From Bacteroidales bacterium UBA1253 (GTDB taxonomy: Bacteria > Bacteroidota > Bacteroidia > Bacteroidales > Paludibacteraceae): 19,227 nt of DNA. The translations under genes were made by a program, and so were the position numbers. Of this stretch, positions 1-7,757 are shown in pieces; positions within the stretch are counted from its first letter, which is position 1; every line of letters starts with the position of its first letter. The notes beneath the pieces are model-generated. The model searched no databases. It worked only from the letters and a program-made list of their open reading frames with translations, and had not been told where the DNA came from. The stretch spans positions 1 to 19,227 of the forward strand of contig DBVX01000014.1 in NCBI GenBank assembly GCA_002308815.1, written 5' to 3'.

Positions 1-108
1 CTTACTTTCTGAAAACCAAGCAATGTGCATTTGATTATCAGAGAGTTTCAGGAAATTAAAAGGCTTTTATGAGTTTTATCGGACAGTAATAATAACGAAT
101 AAGACCCG

Positions 109-116
109 TAATTTTG
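109..116 (+). promoter_or_regulatory. Bacteroidota -7 promoter element of the ATPase remnant
   Basis: The octamer TAATTTTG fits the Bacteroidota -7 consensus TAnnTTTG and lies 22 bases before the ATG at 139, which would give a leader of roughly 15 bases. No convincing -33 TTTG/TTG element is visible at the expected distance, so this is a half-supported promoter. It would drive only the broken ATPase gene. Confidence 0.45.
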
Positions 117-138
117 CGGCGTTAATAAAATTACTTTT

Positions 139-673
139 ATGATTGATGATATTTCAGTACTTCGTCAAGCGATGACAAACCGTTTGCAGGCAACAACCAC
201 GTTATTTCACAGGTATTTGTATCATTCCATCAATTGGGACAACCGCTTGATTGGAATCCGAGGTTATCGCGGCGTAGGCAAAACGACATTGGTTCTGCAG
301 CATATCAAAGAGTCATTCAAAGACCGTCAATCAGTACTGTATGCCAGTATGGATCACGGTTGGTTTCAAACTCATACGATTTATGATTTGGCGCAATATC
401 ACTACCAGCATGGCTGCATTGACCGCAAATCCAAATACCGGCACAGCACGGGAAACATTCTTCTATAACCAGCTGCATTCAGCCGGACATGAAGTGACAC
501 TTGCCGTTAAAGGCGACTTCGTGGTCAATCGCCAATATACTTTCGAGGTGGGAGGAGCAACCAAAACATTCAAGCAGATAAGGAACATAAAAGACAGTTT
601 TCTCGCAGTGGATAACACACCAATAGGCGATGTGAACCGCATCCCGCTCTGGCTGTTCGGGATGCTGTATTGA
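139..673 (+). pseudogene. AAA/DUF4143-type ATPase remnant with internal deletion
   Basis: Two pieces of one ATPase family are joined out of frame. The first piece (139 to about 414) starts MIDDISVLRQ and carries a Walker A motif GYRGVGKT at residues 42-49, matching the N-terminus of the Bacteroidota AAA ATPases with a C-terminal DUF4143-like nuclease domain. The second piece (about 410-673, a different plus frame) reads TARETFFYNQL near its start and ends IPLWLFGMLY, both typical of the extreme C-terminus of that same family. Intact members are near 390 residues; here only about 92 plus 85 remain, so the Walker B, lid and most of the C-terminal domain are missing and the frame shifts at the join. 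The start at 139 is supported by the -7 element just upstream. It is convergent with the MORN gene ending at 729. Function is surely lost; the family assignment is from remembered sequence pattern. Confidence 0.8.
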
Positions 674-728
674 GACGGTGATAAGTCAAAGAACTTGCAT
701 ATTCTCAGTTCGTTTTCTTAAAATCGTG

Positions 729-1988
729 TTAGTGCCAATTACGAATCAGTTTTCCATTAGAATATCGGGCCTTTCCCTTAAATCCATTAGGACATATTAC
801 TTTCCATTCACCTTCTGCCTGACCATTCTCATAATTTCCCATATACTTACATCCATTGTCCGAATAAATAGTTGCAGATCCGTTCTGATAACCTTCTATC
901 CATACACCCTCGTTTCGACCACCTGAATAATAATATGTTCCTTCACCATGCCGTAGTCCATCCTTCCAATAACCGACCCATTTTGTGCCATCTTTATAAT
1001 ACATCGTTCCACTACCAGACATTTTATCATCTTTCCAGTTCCTAACATATTTTCTACCATCTGCCCAATAATATGTTCCCCAACCGTCGTAATAGCCATT
1101 CTTAAAGTGTCCTTCATACCTATCTCCGTGTGACGAATAAAGCGTTCCACTTCCTGACATCATACCATCTTTCATATAACCAACATATTTATCACCATTT
1201 ACAAAATAATATGTTCCATAACCATTAGGTCTGTCGTTTTCAAAATACCCTTCATATCTATCCCCATTTGCGTGATAATCTATACCTTTACCATTACGCT
1301 GACTTTTTTTCCAATTACCCACATATTTTTCACCGTTATTCCAAATCATTGTCCCCTGTCCCGTACGTTCTCCTTCCACCCAATCACCCTCATAAGATTT
1401 CCTATCGTTTTTATCCGTTGTTGAAAAATATATTTTTCCTTTACCATTTGGTTTGCCGTATTGTATTTCCCCCTCGTATCTGCCTTCATCCAATTGTAAT
1501 GTGCCTTTACGTGTCCCACTATCAAAATCCACTATTCCAAATAATTTCATAGCCAATCCTTCACAGGATTTTTGCACAACAGGCGGGGTTTCTTCCATCA
1601 ATTTGCTTAAACCTTTAGAAGTCTCTCCCGTTTCTATATTCACAATCTTCACCAGCACAGTCATGTATCCCTGCCATGCACTGGCTTCAGAAACAATTAC
1701 AAAATCTACACCCGCATAAACACCCATCTGCCTGATCAGTGAATCATTCACAGCACCGGATCTTTCAAAATGGTGTTCCTCCAAAACTTTATCAAATGCT
1801 GTACGATCAAATGGATCATATTCATCCGTAGCAGTAACAGCACTTTCCATTGCCCCGCGCACTATTTGTTGGTAGAACGTATTGACACTATTATCAACAC
1901 ATATAGGATTAAGAACCGCTACAGATTTCTTCTGTGCGAATGCTGTCAGCGAGAGGACTGAGAGCAAGATGAGGAATAGTTGTTTCAT
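729..1988 (-). CDS. Secreted MORN-repeat protein with LpoB/CsgG-like N-terminal domain
   Basis: The 419-residue product has a signal peptide (residues 1 to about 19, ending AFAQ). Residues 22-150 form an alpha/beta domain of the LpoB/CsgG/TolB-N type; the landmarks are VAVLNP, FDRTAFDKVLEE, RSGAV, the small-residue stretch YAGVDFVIVSEA and ETGE. From residue 170 to the end there are about ten MORN repeats of the pattern YEGxxxxGxxxGxGTxxxxxG, ending ...RNWH. MORN arrays form elongated beta-hairpin sheets and usually bind partners or membranes; no enzyme motif is visible. It is the last gene of the cluster, 97 bases after the SUMF1-fusion gene, with a hairpin in the gap. It is a close paralogue of 6539-7729 over the N-terminal domain, much less so in the repeats. 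Export is inferred from the signal peptide; periplasm or cell surface cannot be told apart. Confidence 0.85.
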   Translation of the reverse strand: MKQLFLILLSVLSLTAFAQKKSVAVLNPICVDNSVNTFYQQIVRGAMESAVTATDEYDPFDRTAFDKVLEEHHFERSGAVNDSLIRQMGVYAGVDFVIVSEASAWQGYMTVLVKIVNIETGETSKGLSKLMEETPPVVQKSCEGLAMKLFGIVDFDSGTRKGTLQLDEGRYEGEIQYGKPNGKGKIYFSTTDKNDRKSYEGDWVEGERTGQGTMIWNNGEKYVGNWKKSQRNGKGIDYHANGDRYEGYFENDRPNGYGTYYFVNGDKYVGYMKDGMMSGSGTLYSSHGDRYEGHFKNGYYDGWGTYYWADGRKYVRNWKDDKMSGSGTMYYKDGTKWVGYWKDGLRHGEGTYYYSGGRNEGVWIEGYQNGSATIYSDNGCKYMGNYENGQAEGEWKVICPNGFKGKARYSNGKLIRNWH

Positions 1989-2023
1989 TATGTCAGATTG
2001 TTTACCAATTATTCATTAAAGCG

Positions 2024-2045
2024 GCGCAGAAATCTCCGGCTGCGC
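2024..2045 (-). terminator. Hairpin before the second MORN gene (attenuator or weak terminator)
   Basis: GCGCAG at 2024-2029 pairs with CTGCGC at 2040-2045 around a 10-base loop, in the 97-base gap between the SUMF1-fusion gene and the MORN gene. The minus-strand sequence after the stem is only CGCTTTAATG, so there is no real T run. It may be a processing or attenuation site rather than a full terminator. Confidence 0.35.
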
Positions 2046-2085
2046 AGTCAGGCTAATCCATAAAAGACGGATACCCTTCAGCAAA

Positions 2086-3360
2086 CTACGGGAGAACAAC
2101 CACACGGAATCCGAGATTGAAGTTGCGGTACGAAGAAGTGCTGATGTTCCGAGTCGCTACACGGCAATCCCGCGCAAAGTAGTTGTACCAGCTGCCGCCA
2201 CGATTCACGCGCCCAGAACCCGAGGAAGGTCCTGTAGGGTTGTTGGTGTCATAGTTTGTGTAACTGCTGCTATACCAGTCCTTGCACCACTCCCATACAT
2301 TGCCGGACATATCGTAAATGCCGAGGGCGTTGGCACGCTTGGTACCGCATGGGTGGGTGCTGCTGCCGCTGTTGTCCGTGTACCATGCCACGGCATCAAC
2401 CATGTTGCTTCCGGCATACTTCGTTCCGTCCGCGCGGTTTCCGCCGCGCGCGGCGTACTCCCATTGCGCTTCGGTCGGCAGCGTGTAGGTTCTGCCCGTT
2501 TTGTTGGAAAGCAGGCGGCAGAACTCCATCGCCTCGTCCCAACTGACATAATACATCGGATAATCAGGACCGACACCGTTTAATGACCATTGAGGGTTGC
2601 CTTTGTTCTTCTGCTGATAGACGGATGTGCCGACCACCTTCTCCCACTGGGACTGCGTGACTTCAAGCATACCAATGTAGAAACCGTCCACCGTGACGCG
2701 GCGAACGTTTTTCTCATCATCATAGCAGTCGCTCTGCTCACTGGTGCAGCCCATCATGAACTCGCCGCCTTCCACCCAGATCATCTTCATGTTGATGCCC
2801 CATGCATCTTCTGTAAAATCCTGACCGGCTTTAGAGCGAGAATTATGTACACCTCCTACTTTCGGTGATTTGTGTGCAGAGCCGGCTATGGCTCCGAGCA
2901 TCTCTTCTGCCAGTGCATTACAAGAGGCGGGCAATGTGCTGTAATCCTCATTCTTTACGTTGGCATATTGCGTTGCCGGATTAGTCATCTGTCCAGTCTC
3001 AACATTTACCAGATACGCCTCAATGTACAATTGTGAACCATACTTGGTAATAGAAGACACGCAGATATACTGAGCACCTGTCATTACGCCCACTTGTTTG
3101 CGCTGATTATCGTCCACCATACCTGAACGCTGGAAGCCTTGCTCCTTAAGCATCGCATCTACGTCCATACGGGTTAATACCTGAAAATCAGATTGCCATC
3201 CAAACGCCTTGCGCAATTCTCCACGCACCATACTAATCTCCATGGGATTACATTCTGTTGATCCCGGGACGGTAAGCGGCTGTAATAACGCCAATTTAAC
3301 ATCTTCGGCAAATGCTGTCAGCGAGAGGGCTGAAAGCAAGATGAAGAATAGTTTTTTCAT
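2086..3360 (-). CDS. Secreted LpoB/CsgG-like + SUMF1 (formylglycine-generating-enzyme-like) fusion
   Basis: The start is set at ATG 3360-3358, giving MKKLFFILLSALSLTAFA, a clean signal peptide, and an ATGA overlap with the stop of the upstream gene; the frame is open 30 bases further to 3390 but that adds ten residues that break the signal peptide. The product is then 424 residues. Residues 20-155 repeat the LpoB/CsgG-like domain of the MORN proteins (RMDVDAMLKEQGFQRSG, ETGQ). Residues 188-424 are a SUMF1/FGE-sulfatase fold domain: WVEGGEFMMG, LPTEAQWEYAARGG, GIYDMSGNVWEW, VNRGGSW and NLGFR. The two catalytic cysteines of true FGE (CxxxxC before AAR) are not in place: the local sequence is YFARDCRVATR with a single Cys. 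A structural or binding role, as in other non-catalytic SUMF1 proteins such as GldK, is likelier than formylglycine formation. The SUMF1 half looks richer in G+C than the N-terminal half. Confidence 0.85.
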   Translation of the reverse strand: MKKLFFILLSALSLTAFAEDVKLALLQPLTVPGSTECNPMEISMVRGELRKAFGWQSDFQVLTRMDVDAMLKEQGFQRSGMVDDNQRKQVGVMTGAQYICVSSITKYGSQLYIEAYLVNVETGQMTNPATQYANVKNEDYSTLPASCNALAEEMLGAIAGSAHKSPKVGGVHNSRSKAGQDFTEDAWGINMKMIWVEGGEFMMGCTSEQSDCYDDEKNVRRVTVDGFYIGMLEVTQSQWEKVVGTSVYQQKNKGNPQWSLNGVGPDYPMYYVSWDEAMEFCRLLSNKTGRTYTLPTEAQWEYAARGGNRADGTKYAGSNMVDAVAWYTDNSGSSTHPCGTKRANALGIYDMSGNVWEWCKDWYSSSYTNYDTNNPTGPSSGSGRVNRGGSWYNYFARDCRVATRNISTSSYRNFNLGFRVVVLP

Positions 3361-4430
3361 TGTTGTATCTGCTGTTTGATAATTGCACATATTTGGGGAG
3401 AGAGCTGTCGGTAACCCTCACGTGCAGCCTGCTCATAACTGAAAGTCCACGCTCCTTTTTCAGGTTTCAGTTGTTCATTATAAATACGCTGACCTGTGGT
3501 TGTCTTGTCGATAGAGATTTTTGTGTCAATATAGACAACATATTGCGCATCACGACCTTCACCAATCTTATTATATTCGCGGGCAGTAGCGGTAACATAG
3601 ACTGCCCAATCCGATTGGTCTGCTCTGCTTACAAAGGTGCATCCCATCGGGCTTAACGCTCCTTCGATTTCTCCTTTCAGATTTGTATAGTTTTGTCCGA
3701 ACATATACGCATGGCAAGAGATAAAGACATTCAGTCCGTTTTTCAATTGAGCGACAAAATCGATCAAACGATGTTGCAGGTTGCGTGTCTCCTGCAGTTG
3801 CAGGCTTTCCTCGTCCGCGTTCTCATTCACGGCGGCAAGCAGTTTCTGCGCCTCATCCACTTCGGCAAACCGGGGGAGTGTCTTGCTTGCCAGATCGCGT
3901 GCCTGTAGTTTCTGACCATTGCTCGCAAGTTGTTCAATCTGATCCAGCGATGTCTCTATCTTGGTAAGGCACACCGTGATTCTCTTTTCCAGTTGGCGTA
4001 TGAGTGTGCTTTTCTTAACATACGCAAACGCTGCTATATTGCCGTTCTGCGGGTTTTGCCACGCTTCTATCTTCAATCCGGGGATTTCCATATCCACAGA
4101 TGTTTCTGTGTCGGATTTGAAATCGCGCATAGACTGCCGGAAGGTGCCTTCCATGGTTCGTAACGTCTGGCTGACCGCATGATTGACGGTGGTGTTCTTG
4201 ACATGCACCCGGATGGTACTCAAGGCTTCCACTCGTGCAGCATCTTTCATCCGCGACATAGCCGCTTCAAGGCTCTCGTTGCCTTGTTTTTGCCCTTCGG
4301 CGAACCCGACGAAGTACTGTCCTCCCGGGTAGAACGAATTACGCGTGTCATTGTCATACCAGTTCGGCTCCGTCTGCGCAAGGACAGATAGTGAAAGTGC
4401 TGAAAGCAAGATAATTAATAGTTTTTTCAT
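3357..4430 (-). CDS. Secreted LPP20-like domain protein
   Basis: The 357-residue product has a signal peptide (MKKLLIILLSALSLSVLAQ). Residues 20-130 resemble the LPP20 lipoprotein family: PNWYDND, QYFVGFAEG, then an Ala-rich helix of the A..rmkdaARvEAL type. There is no lipobox Cys at the signal-peptide end, so it is probably not a lipoprotein. Residues about 140-210 look helical; the C-terminal third contains an alternating beta pattern (WAVYVTATAREY, YVVYIDTKISIDK) reminiscent of small envelope alpha/beta domains. It starts inside the stop of 4427-5008 (ATGA) and its own stop overlaps the next start in the same way, so the three proteins are translationally coupled. LPP20-like and LpoB/CsgG-like proteins are known to co-occur in envelope assemblies such as the FlgO/FlgP/FlgT set; an analogous partnership here is inference. 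Confidence 0.75.
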   Translation of the reverse strand: MKKLLIILLSALSLSVLAQTEPNWYDNDTRNSFYPGGQYFVGFAEGQKQGNESLEAAMSRMKDAARVEALSTIRVHVKNTTVNHAVSQTLRTMEGTFRQSMRDFKSDTETSVDMEIPGLKIEAWQNPQNGNIAAFAYVKKSTLIRQLEKRITVCLTKIETSLDQIEQLASNGQKLQARDLASKTLPRFAEVDEAQKLLAAVNENADEESLQLQETRNLQHRLIDFVAQLKNGLNVFISCHAYMFGQNYTNLKGEIEGALSPMGCTFVSRADQSDWAVYVTATAREYNKIGEGRDAQYVVYIDTKISIDKTTTGQRIYNEQLKPEKGAWTFSYEQAAREGYRQLSPQICAIIKQQIQQ

Positions 4431-5008
4431 CCTTTTACTATTTTTCTTTTGGCAAGATTGTATAGATATGTATAGTTCGGATACAAATCCTCCCTTCTTC
4501 GGTCTTTTCGTGTTTTCAGGATAAGAGGTTCTAATCTCTGATGAGTATCGATAATAGTTTCTTTAAAATAACCTACTATTAAATCGCTTGCAAAGTCGTC
4601 TTTTGCCATAATGCCAAGATATTCCATTTTCTTACAGAAATGCTCTATCTTATTATATGCCTTTCGGATTTCCTCTTTTGTTTTGTTTTTTGTTTCTTCG
4701 TCAATATCCAAATCCTCTCTTTTCAAGTTCTGGATTACTATTTTCTTAAAATCATCTAAACCTACCTCGTCAATCCCCAAATAATCTTTTATTGTTGCAA
4801 TATCATTAGTATATTTTTTCGACATAATATAATCAAGGCTTTCTGCATTTTTAACTCCATCAAATGTATTTCGTATTGATTCAGAGAATACACTTAATTT
4901 TCTTTTCTCTTTTTCATTTTTTAACGAGAAAAAAGCTACAATTGCAGCAATAGTTGTTGCCATGGCCGTTACCGCTGCAAATAACCAGTTGACTTCATAT
5001 AATATCAT
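4427..5008 (-). CDS. Small membrane-anchored protein, unknown function
   Basis: The 193-residue product begins with one hydrophobic segment (residues about 7-28, NWLFAAVTAMATTIAAIVAF) and continues as a charged, mostly helical domain rich in Lys, Glu and Asp (KNEKEKRK, EETKNKTKEEIRKAYNKIE), ending basic. That is the build of N-terminally anchored proteins with a cytoplasmic helical domain; it resembles DUF4760-type proteins in layout, but I cannot assign it firmly. It lies 23 bases after the Cys-rich peptide gene and overlaps the next gene by ATGA, so it belongs to the same transcript. Being next to a candidate RiPP precursor, it could be an immunity or localisation factor. It has no transporter or peptidase motif. 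The region is AT-rich compared with the genes to its right. Confidence 0.7.
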   Translation of the reverse strand: MILYEVNWLFAAVTAMATTIAAIVAFFSLKNEKEKRKLSVFSESIRNTFDGVKNAESLDYIMSKKYTNDIATIKDYLGIDEVGLDDFKKIVIQNLKREDLDIDEETKNKTKEEIRKAYNKIEHFCKKMEYLGIMAKDDFASDLIVGYFKETIIDTHQRLEPLILKTRKDRRREDLYPNYTYLYNLAKRKIVKG

Positions 5009-5031
5009 AGTTCTTCAATTTTTAATGAGAT

Positions 5032-5187
5032 TTACCAACCGTGATCACAAGAATCACACATATCACAGGAATCCCCGTCACCTGAATCGCACCCGAAACA
5101 GTTATTGGTGCTGTTTTCTTGCAGATTCACATTGCTGAAATCATACATAATGATTTTCGTTAAATCAGTTTTCTTACTTGTTTTCAT
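5032..5187 (-). CDS. Cys/Asp-rich small peptide, candidate RiPP precursor
   Basis: This 51-codon ORF is read by eye on the minus strand: ATG at 5187-5185, stop TAA at 5034-5032. An in-frame ATG at 5193 would add two residues (MR). The first 29 residues (MKTSKKTDLTKIIMYDF at the start) form a leader-like segment without Cys; residues 30-51 form a core with five Cys, CFGCDSGDGDSCDMCDSCD followed by HGW. Cys30, 33, 41 and 44 each have Asp exactly four positions on (Asp34, 37, 45, 48), so four overlapping CX3D motifs are present; Cys47 would face Trp51. CX3D is the crosslinking motif of PapB-type radical SAM enzymes, which join Cys sulfur to the Asp beta carbon. It starts 9 bases after the stop of the radical SAM gene. 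No signal peptide or double-Gly cleavage site is evident. A metal-binding role through the CxxC pairs is the main alternative. Confidence 0.75.
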   Translation of the reverse strand: MKTSKKTDLTKIIMYDFSNVNLQENSTNNCFGCDSGDGDSCDMCDSCDHGW

Positions 5188-5196
5188 ACGCATTAT

Positions 5197-6516
5197 CTAT
5201 TTGATTTTTAATATTTTCTTGTTTAGAAGGAAGGCAACTGCATCATTGATGTGTTTGTCAGTTGGTGTCACTTCAAATTTGTTGCACAACTCTCCAAAAC
5301 AGATTGCAGATAATTTTTGCAGACAGACGACAAAGTCATAGAAGATTTGATTCACCATACAATAAACATCATCTGTGGCATTATATATCAAATACGCATT
5401 TTCATCTTCACGCCTTACCATAATAACCGAAGCTATCTTCAATTGTGTATTAGGCTGCAAAACATATTCTTGTTTATCATTAATGGGAGTAAGTAGCGAC
5501 AATCTTCCAATACACCACATATCCTTTAGATTCCAATCGCCGCTATATACTTTTGCACTTGTCCGGCAACCACCGTTACAGCGGTTGAGCCATAAGCAGT
5601 CTTTGCACTCCTCTGGGATATATTTTACAGAACGCCAATCAGCCATTTTCTGCCAAATATCTCGCAAATCTTCTTCCAACAAGTTTCCGTATGAATAAGG
5701 ATTATGCGCACACGGGCGTACGTTACCATTGCAAGAGACGGCAATAACAGTCCTTCCTGCTTGGCATTTTCTATTTAGAAATGAGTGTCTGCCTCTCAAT
5801 ACTTCTTCTGGAAACACACATTTAGGCAATGCCTCCAATATGTCCACCTTCATTTTTAGGTTCTCCTCAATCCATAACAAGTCTGCTATCACTTTGCACA
5901 CATCTTCAACGCTCAACAGCAAATCTAGACGCGGATATTCTACATTCAGTCCCATTGGAGTAGCAGCAAACGACTTGCATCCTAATGACTTCATCTTCTC
6001 TGCCGTCAGACGAACTTCATGTAGATTGTCTTTCGTCACTACCATATTAACGGTGAAACGGACACCTGTAGCAACTAACTTTTTTATTTTACTTTCAAAT
6101 AACTTGTAGTTATCAATTCCGACTAATTTGGCAAACGAACTTTCTTCTCCCGAGGGGCAAGATGTCAGCACTCCCACTTTTTGCTCTTTGAGAAATTGAA
6201 TAAAGTCATCATCTGCAAGAGTTAGATTAGAATTGAGTGAGACTTTGGTGTTTTGGGCTTTTAATAAACAGATAACCTTTTTCGTTAGTTCTTTCTTTAT
6301 CAGTGGTTCACCGCCTGTTACTATTACGCTGAAAATCTGATTGTCTATCAGTTTCTGCGCACATGCCAACACCGTCTCGTCACTCACTTTGCGAGAAGGA
6401 CGATTCTGCACGTCTGAATCCAGATTATAACAATGTACACACCGATGATTGCAGTAATCTGTTATCTCCAACTGCGCAATTAATGGCAAAGACAAATATT
6501 TTATCTCAAATTTCAT
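5197..6516 (-). CDS. Radical SAM/SPASM peptide maturase with C-terminal PqqD-like domain
   Basis: The 439-residue protein opens with the radical SAM cluster motif CNHRCVHC (Cys22, 26, 29) and GGEP at 68-71, the S-adenosylmethionine-binding motif. A full SPASM domain follows: Cys251, Cys262, Cys269, then CKDCLWLNRCNGGC (Cys304, 307, 313, 317) and Cys335, enough ligands for two auxiliary 4Fe-4S clusters. Residues about 350-439 look like a PqqD-type winged helix: YVLQPNTQL, a short beta hairpin (AYLIYNATDDVYCMVN), and a terminal helix ending FLLNKKILKIK. This is the fold used as RiPP recognition element (RRE) to bind leader peptides. Such enzymes act in the cytoplasm and install thioether or C-C crosslinks in ribosomal peptides. 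The gene sits 22 bases after the MORN gene and 9 bases before the Cys-rich peptide, its likely substrate. It ends in TAG. The RRE call is from pattern and position, not from a profile search. Confidence 0.9.
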   Translation of the reverse strand: MKFEIKYLSLPLIAQLEITDYCNHRCVHCYNLDSDVQNRPSRKVSDETVLACAQKLIDNQIFSVIVTGGEPLIKKELTKKVICLLKAQNTKVSLNSNLTLADDDFIQFLKEQKVGVLTSCPSGEESSFAKLVGIDNYKLFESKIKKLVATGVRFTVNMVVTKDNLHEVRLTAEKMKSLGCKSFAATPMGLNVEYPRLDLLLSVEDVCKVIADLLWIEENLKMKVDILEALPKCVFPEEVLRGRHSFLNRKCQAGRTVIAVSCNGNVRPCAHNPYSYGNLLEEDLRDIWQKMADWRSVKYIPEECKDCLWLNRCNGGCRTSAKVYSGDWNLKDMWCIGRLSLLTPINDKQEYVLQPNTQLKIASVIMVRREDENAYLIYNATDDVYCMVNQIFYDFVVCLQKLSAICFGELCNKFEVTPTDKHINDAVAFLLNKKILKIK

Positions 6517-6538
6517 GAGATTTTACTCTGTTATACGA

Positions 6539-7729
6539 CTAATGATAATTAGTTGTTAGTTCGCCTTTCGTAAACCATCCTTTCAAATATTTCCCTGAAG
6601 ATGTTTTCATTGTCCACTCTCCATCAGGTTCGCCATTAACAAATTGACCATATTGTTCAGAGCCATCACTTCCATACACTTGAACAAAACCAGAAAGCAC
6701 TCCATTAGTCCAATTTCCAACCAGTTTACCGCCCGACCAATAATATGTTCCTTTCCCTTCTCTCTTATCATTTTTCCAAGATCCCTCGTATCTATCTCCA
6801 TCAACACCATGCATTATTCCCCATCCATGCGCTTTTCCATTGACAACATCTCCTTCATATTTTTCTCCAGTCTTATGATACAAAGTGCCTCTACCTGTCA
6901 ATTCATCATCTTTCATTTCGCCTATATATATCTCTCCACTATAAAGATGTATAGTAACATTTCCGCTCCATTTCCCTGCGCGCGATGTTCCTTCTATCCT
7001 ACTACCATCTGGTGTAATTATTGTTCCAGAACCGGACCTTACCCCATTACACATATCGCCCGTATATTTGGAACCATCTGTCCAAATGATGGTACCCTTA
7101 CCTGATGGGATTCCATTTATCCAATCCCCCTCATAACTCAAACGCATAAGATCATTATTATCTTTATAATACATTTTTCCTACTCCGTGAGGTTTACCAT
7201 TTTTTATTTCTCCTTCATATCTACCTTCCGGCAATTGTAATGTTCCTTTTCGTGTCCCACTGGCAAAATCAATTATGCCAAACACTTTTTTTGCCAACTC
7301 TTTACATGTTGACTGAACCACAGGTGGTGTCTGTTCCATCAGTTCACTTATGCTTTTAGACGATTCCCCAGTTTCGATATCCAATATCTTCACAAGAACT
7401 GTCATATAGCCATCAAAAGCACTAACTTCTGTAACCAGAACAAGATCTACTCCTGCATATATACCCATTTGTCGAATTTGCGAATCATCAACTGCACCTG
7501 ACCTTTCAAAATGATGTTCCTCTAATACTTTGTCAAATGCCGTGCGATCGAATGAAATAAATTCATCTGTTGTAGTGACAGCACTTTCCATAGCACCACG
7601 CACTATCTGTTGATAAAACACATTAACACTATTATCCCTGCAAATTGGGTTGAGGACAGCCACCTTCTGTTGCTGCGCAAATGCTGTCAGCGAAAAATGG
7701 ACAGCAAAGATAATTAACAGTTTTTTCAT
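6539..7729 (-). CDS. Secreted MORN-repeat protein with LpoB/CsgG-like N-terminal domain (first copy)
   Basis: The 396-residue product has a signal peptide (residues 1-19, ending LTAFAQ), an LpoB/CsgG-like domain at about 22-150 (VAVLNPICRDNSVN, FDRTAFDKVLEEHHFERSGA, YAGVDLVLVTE, DIETGES), a bridge with GTRKGTLQL, and about nine MORN repeats from residue 170 on (RYEGEIKNGKPHGVGK, KYEGDVVNGKAHGWG, RYEGSWKNDKREGKG). Its first 170 residues are nearly the same as those of 729-1988, while the repeats have drifted. It lies directly upstream of the radical SAM gene with a 22-base gap, which ties the exported MORN protein to the peptide-modification genes. It follows a 71-base gap with a GC hairpin. 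No enzymatic motif is visible; binding or scaffolding at the envelope is the likely role. Confidence 0.85.
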   Translation of the reverse strand: MKKLLIIFAVHFSLTAFAQQQKVAVLNPICRDNSVNVFYQQIVRGAMESAVTTTDEFISFDRTAFDKVLEEHHFERSGAVDDSQIRQMGIYAGVDLVLVTEVSAFDGYMTVLVKILDIETGESSKSISELMEQTPPVVQSTCKELAKKVFGIIDFASGTRKGTLQLPEGRYEGEIKNGKPHGVGKMYYKDNNDLMRLSYEGDWINGIPSGKGTIIWTDGSKYTGDMCNGVRSGSGTIITPDGSRIEGTSRAGKWSGNVTIHLYSGEIYIGEMKDDELTGRGTLYHKTGEKYEGDVVNGKAHGWGIMHGVDGDRYEGSWKNDKREGKGTYYWSGGKLVGNWTNGVLSGFVQVYGSDGSEQYGQFVNGEPDGEWTMKTSSGKYLKGWFTKGELTTNYH

Positions 7730-7757
7730 TGTTTGTTGTTTTTATTATGTAGCGCAA

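Noticed and set aside
729..1500. Short-period DNA repeats as a possible CRISPR or tandem-repeat array
   Set aside because: The periodicity is about 69 bases and in frame; it is explained by the 23-residue MORN repeats of the encoded protein.
2086..3390. Upstream start at 3390 for the SUMF1-fusion gene
   Set aside because: It adds ten polar residues in front of a perfect signal peptide; the ATG at 3360 gives the ATGA overlap seen at the previous junction.
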